Shown piece after piece: positions 63,684 through 64,000 of a stretch of 64,000 nucleotides of DNA. How positions within the stretch are numbered: the stretch's first letter is position 1; the number at the start of each line of letters is the position of its first letter. Source of the stretch: CAWCUK01 sp963798775 (lineage in GTDB: Bacteria > Bacteroidota > Ignavibacteria > Ignavibacteriales > Ignavibacteriaceae); the NCBI GenBank assembly GCA_963798775.1, contig CAWCUK010000004.1:372001-436000 (forward strand). Reading direction: 5' to 3'. Made by a program: the position numbers and the translations under genes. Under the pieces are notes generated by a model. It searched no databases. It had not been told where the DNA came from and saw only the letters and a list, made by a program, of their open reading frames with translations.

Positions 63684-64000
63684 ATGAAATTCTTTACATA
63701 TAGATCAATTAGTGTAAGTACTCTTCTTATTATAGCGTTTACAATTATCGCGTTTCAAAGCCAAAGTCTGGCATCAATAAATTTATTAAAAAATTTAGGC
63801 GGCCCGGAAGGTGATAAATATCTTCCTTATGCCGAAGTAATGCCTGAACCGGCGGACGGACTGGAAAGCGTTTATAAGTTTATAACTTATCCCAGTATGG
63901 CTAAACAAGCCGGAGTAGAAGGTAAAGTTTATCTTTTAATTTTTGTTAGCGAAACGGGAAATGTTGATGATGTAAAAGTTGTTAAAGGTATCGGCGCCGG
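63684..64000 (+). CDS. TonB C-terminal-domain protein, partial at 3' end
   Basis: The frame runs off the right edge; 105 codons are visible. An AAGGAGGT site (63672-63679) fixes the ATG at 63684. A signal peptide or N-terminal anchor (about 1-30; SVSTLLIIAFTIIAF, with a possible cleavage after SLA) is followed by a linker and the start of a TonB C-terminal domain: PEPADGLES, YPSMAKQAGVEGKVYLLIFVSETGNVDDVKVVKGIGAG. Such domains contact outer-membrane TonB-dependent receptors, but many Bacteroidota proteins with this domain are periplasmic proteins of unknown role. No ExbB/ExbD in the window. Confidence 0.85.
   Translation, partial: MKFFTYRSISVSTLLIIAFTIIAFQSQSLASINLLKNLGGPEGDKYLPYAEVMPEPADGLESVYKFITYPSMAKQAGVEGKVYLLIFVSETGNVDDVKVVKGIGA

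Overview
The window is AT-rich bacterial DNA. Two secreted proteins end in the NYPNPFN-type C-terminal sorting domain of the type IX secretion system (T9SS). Together with AT-rich codons, a lipoprotein with a Bacteroidota-style signal peptide and Shine-Dalgarno-like sites (AGGAGG before two genes), this points to the Bacteroidota/Ignavibacteria side of the FCB group. Genus cannot be told from the sequence alone.

Positions 1 to about 39,850 hold one very large co-directional nonribosomal peptide synthetase (NRPS) cluster, already under way at the left edge. Six NRPS genes follow each other with overlaps or gaps of a few bases: (C)-A-T-E; C-A-T-C-A-T; C-A-T-C-A-T-E; C-A-T-C-A-T; C-A-T-C-A-T-E; C-A-T-TE. 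That is ten modules in the window, called m1 to m10 here. Epimerases sit in m1, m5 and m9, and the C domain after each E is the first domain of the next gene and has the SPMQEGILFH / TPMQEGMLFH start expected for a D-residue acceptor. The NRPS genes are followed by an MFS exporter, an MbtH-like protein, a type II thioesterase and an Sfp-type phosphopantetheinyl transferase, so the cluster carries its own activation, proofreading and export. Binding-pocket residues read by eye suggest D-Gln, X, Phe, X, D-Gln, X, Phe, Orn, D-Asn, X (possibly Tyr-like) for m1 to m10, followed by release by the TE.

Three places in the NRPS genes are out of frame: single-base indels near 6,640 and 11,095, and a stretch of about 1.07 kb (about 12,430-13,498) with roughly a dozen indels across the A domain of m4. 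Flanking protein sequence is intact, so sequence error is as likely as gene decay.

From 40,010 to 49,211 there are surface/secreted functions: a 1,649-residue T9SS protein made of SBBP repeats, seven FN3-like repeats and more SBBP repeats; a lipoprotein; and, on the minus strand, a T9SS-secreted family 3 glycoside hydrolase with CARDB-like and discoidin-like modules. Then come a gluconokinase, a fatty acid desaturase and an unrecognised minus-strand gene.

From 51,935 to the end the region is mostly signalling: a CheB-CheR-PAS protein paired with a PAS/HisKA_2 kinase, a DAHP synthase (aromatic amino acid entry enzyme), a small membrane protein, a large multi-PAS histidine kinase overlapping a REC-LytTR response regulator, a bacteriohemerythrin, and the start of a protein with a TonB C-terminal-like domain that runs off the window. 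No tRNA, rRNA, CRISPR array, insertion sequence or phage gene was seen.
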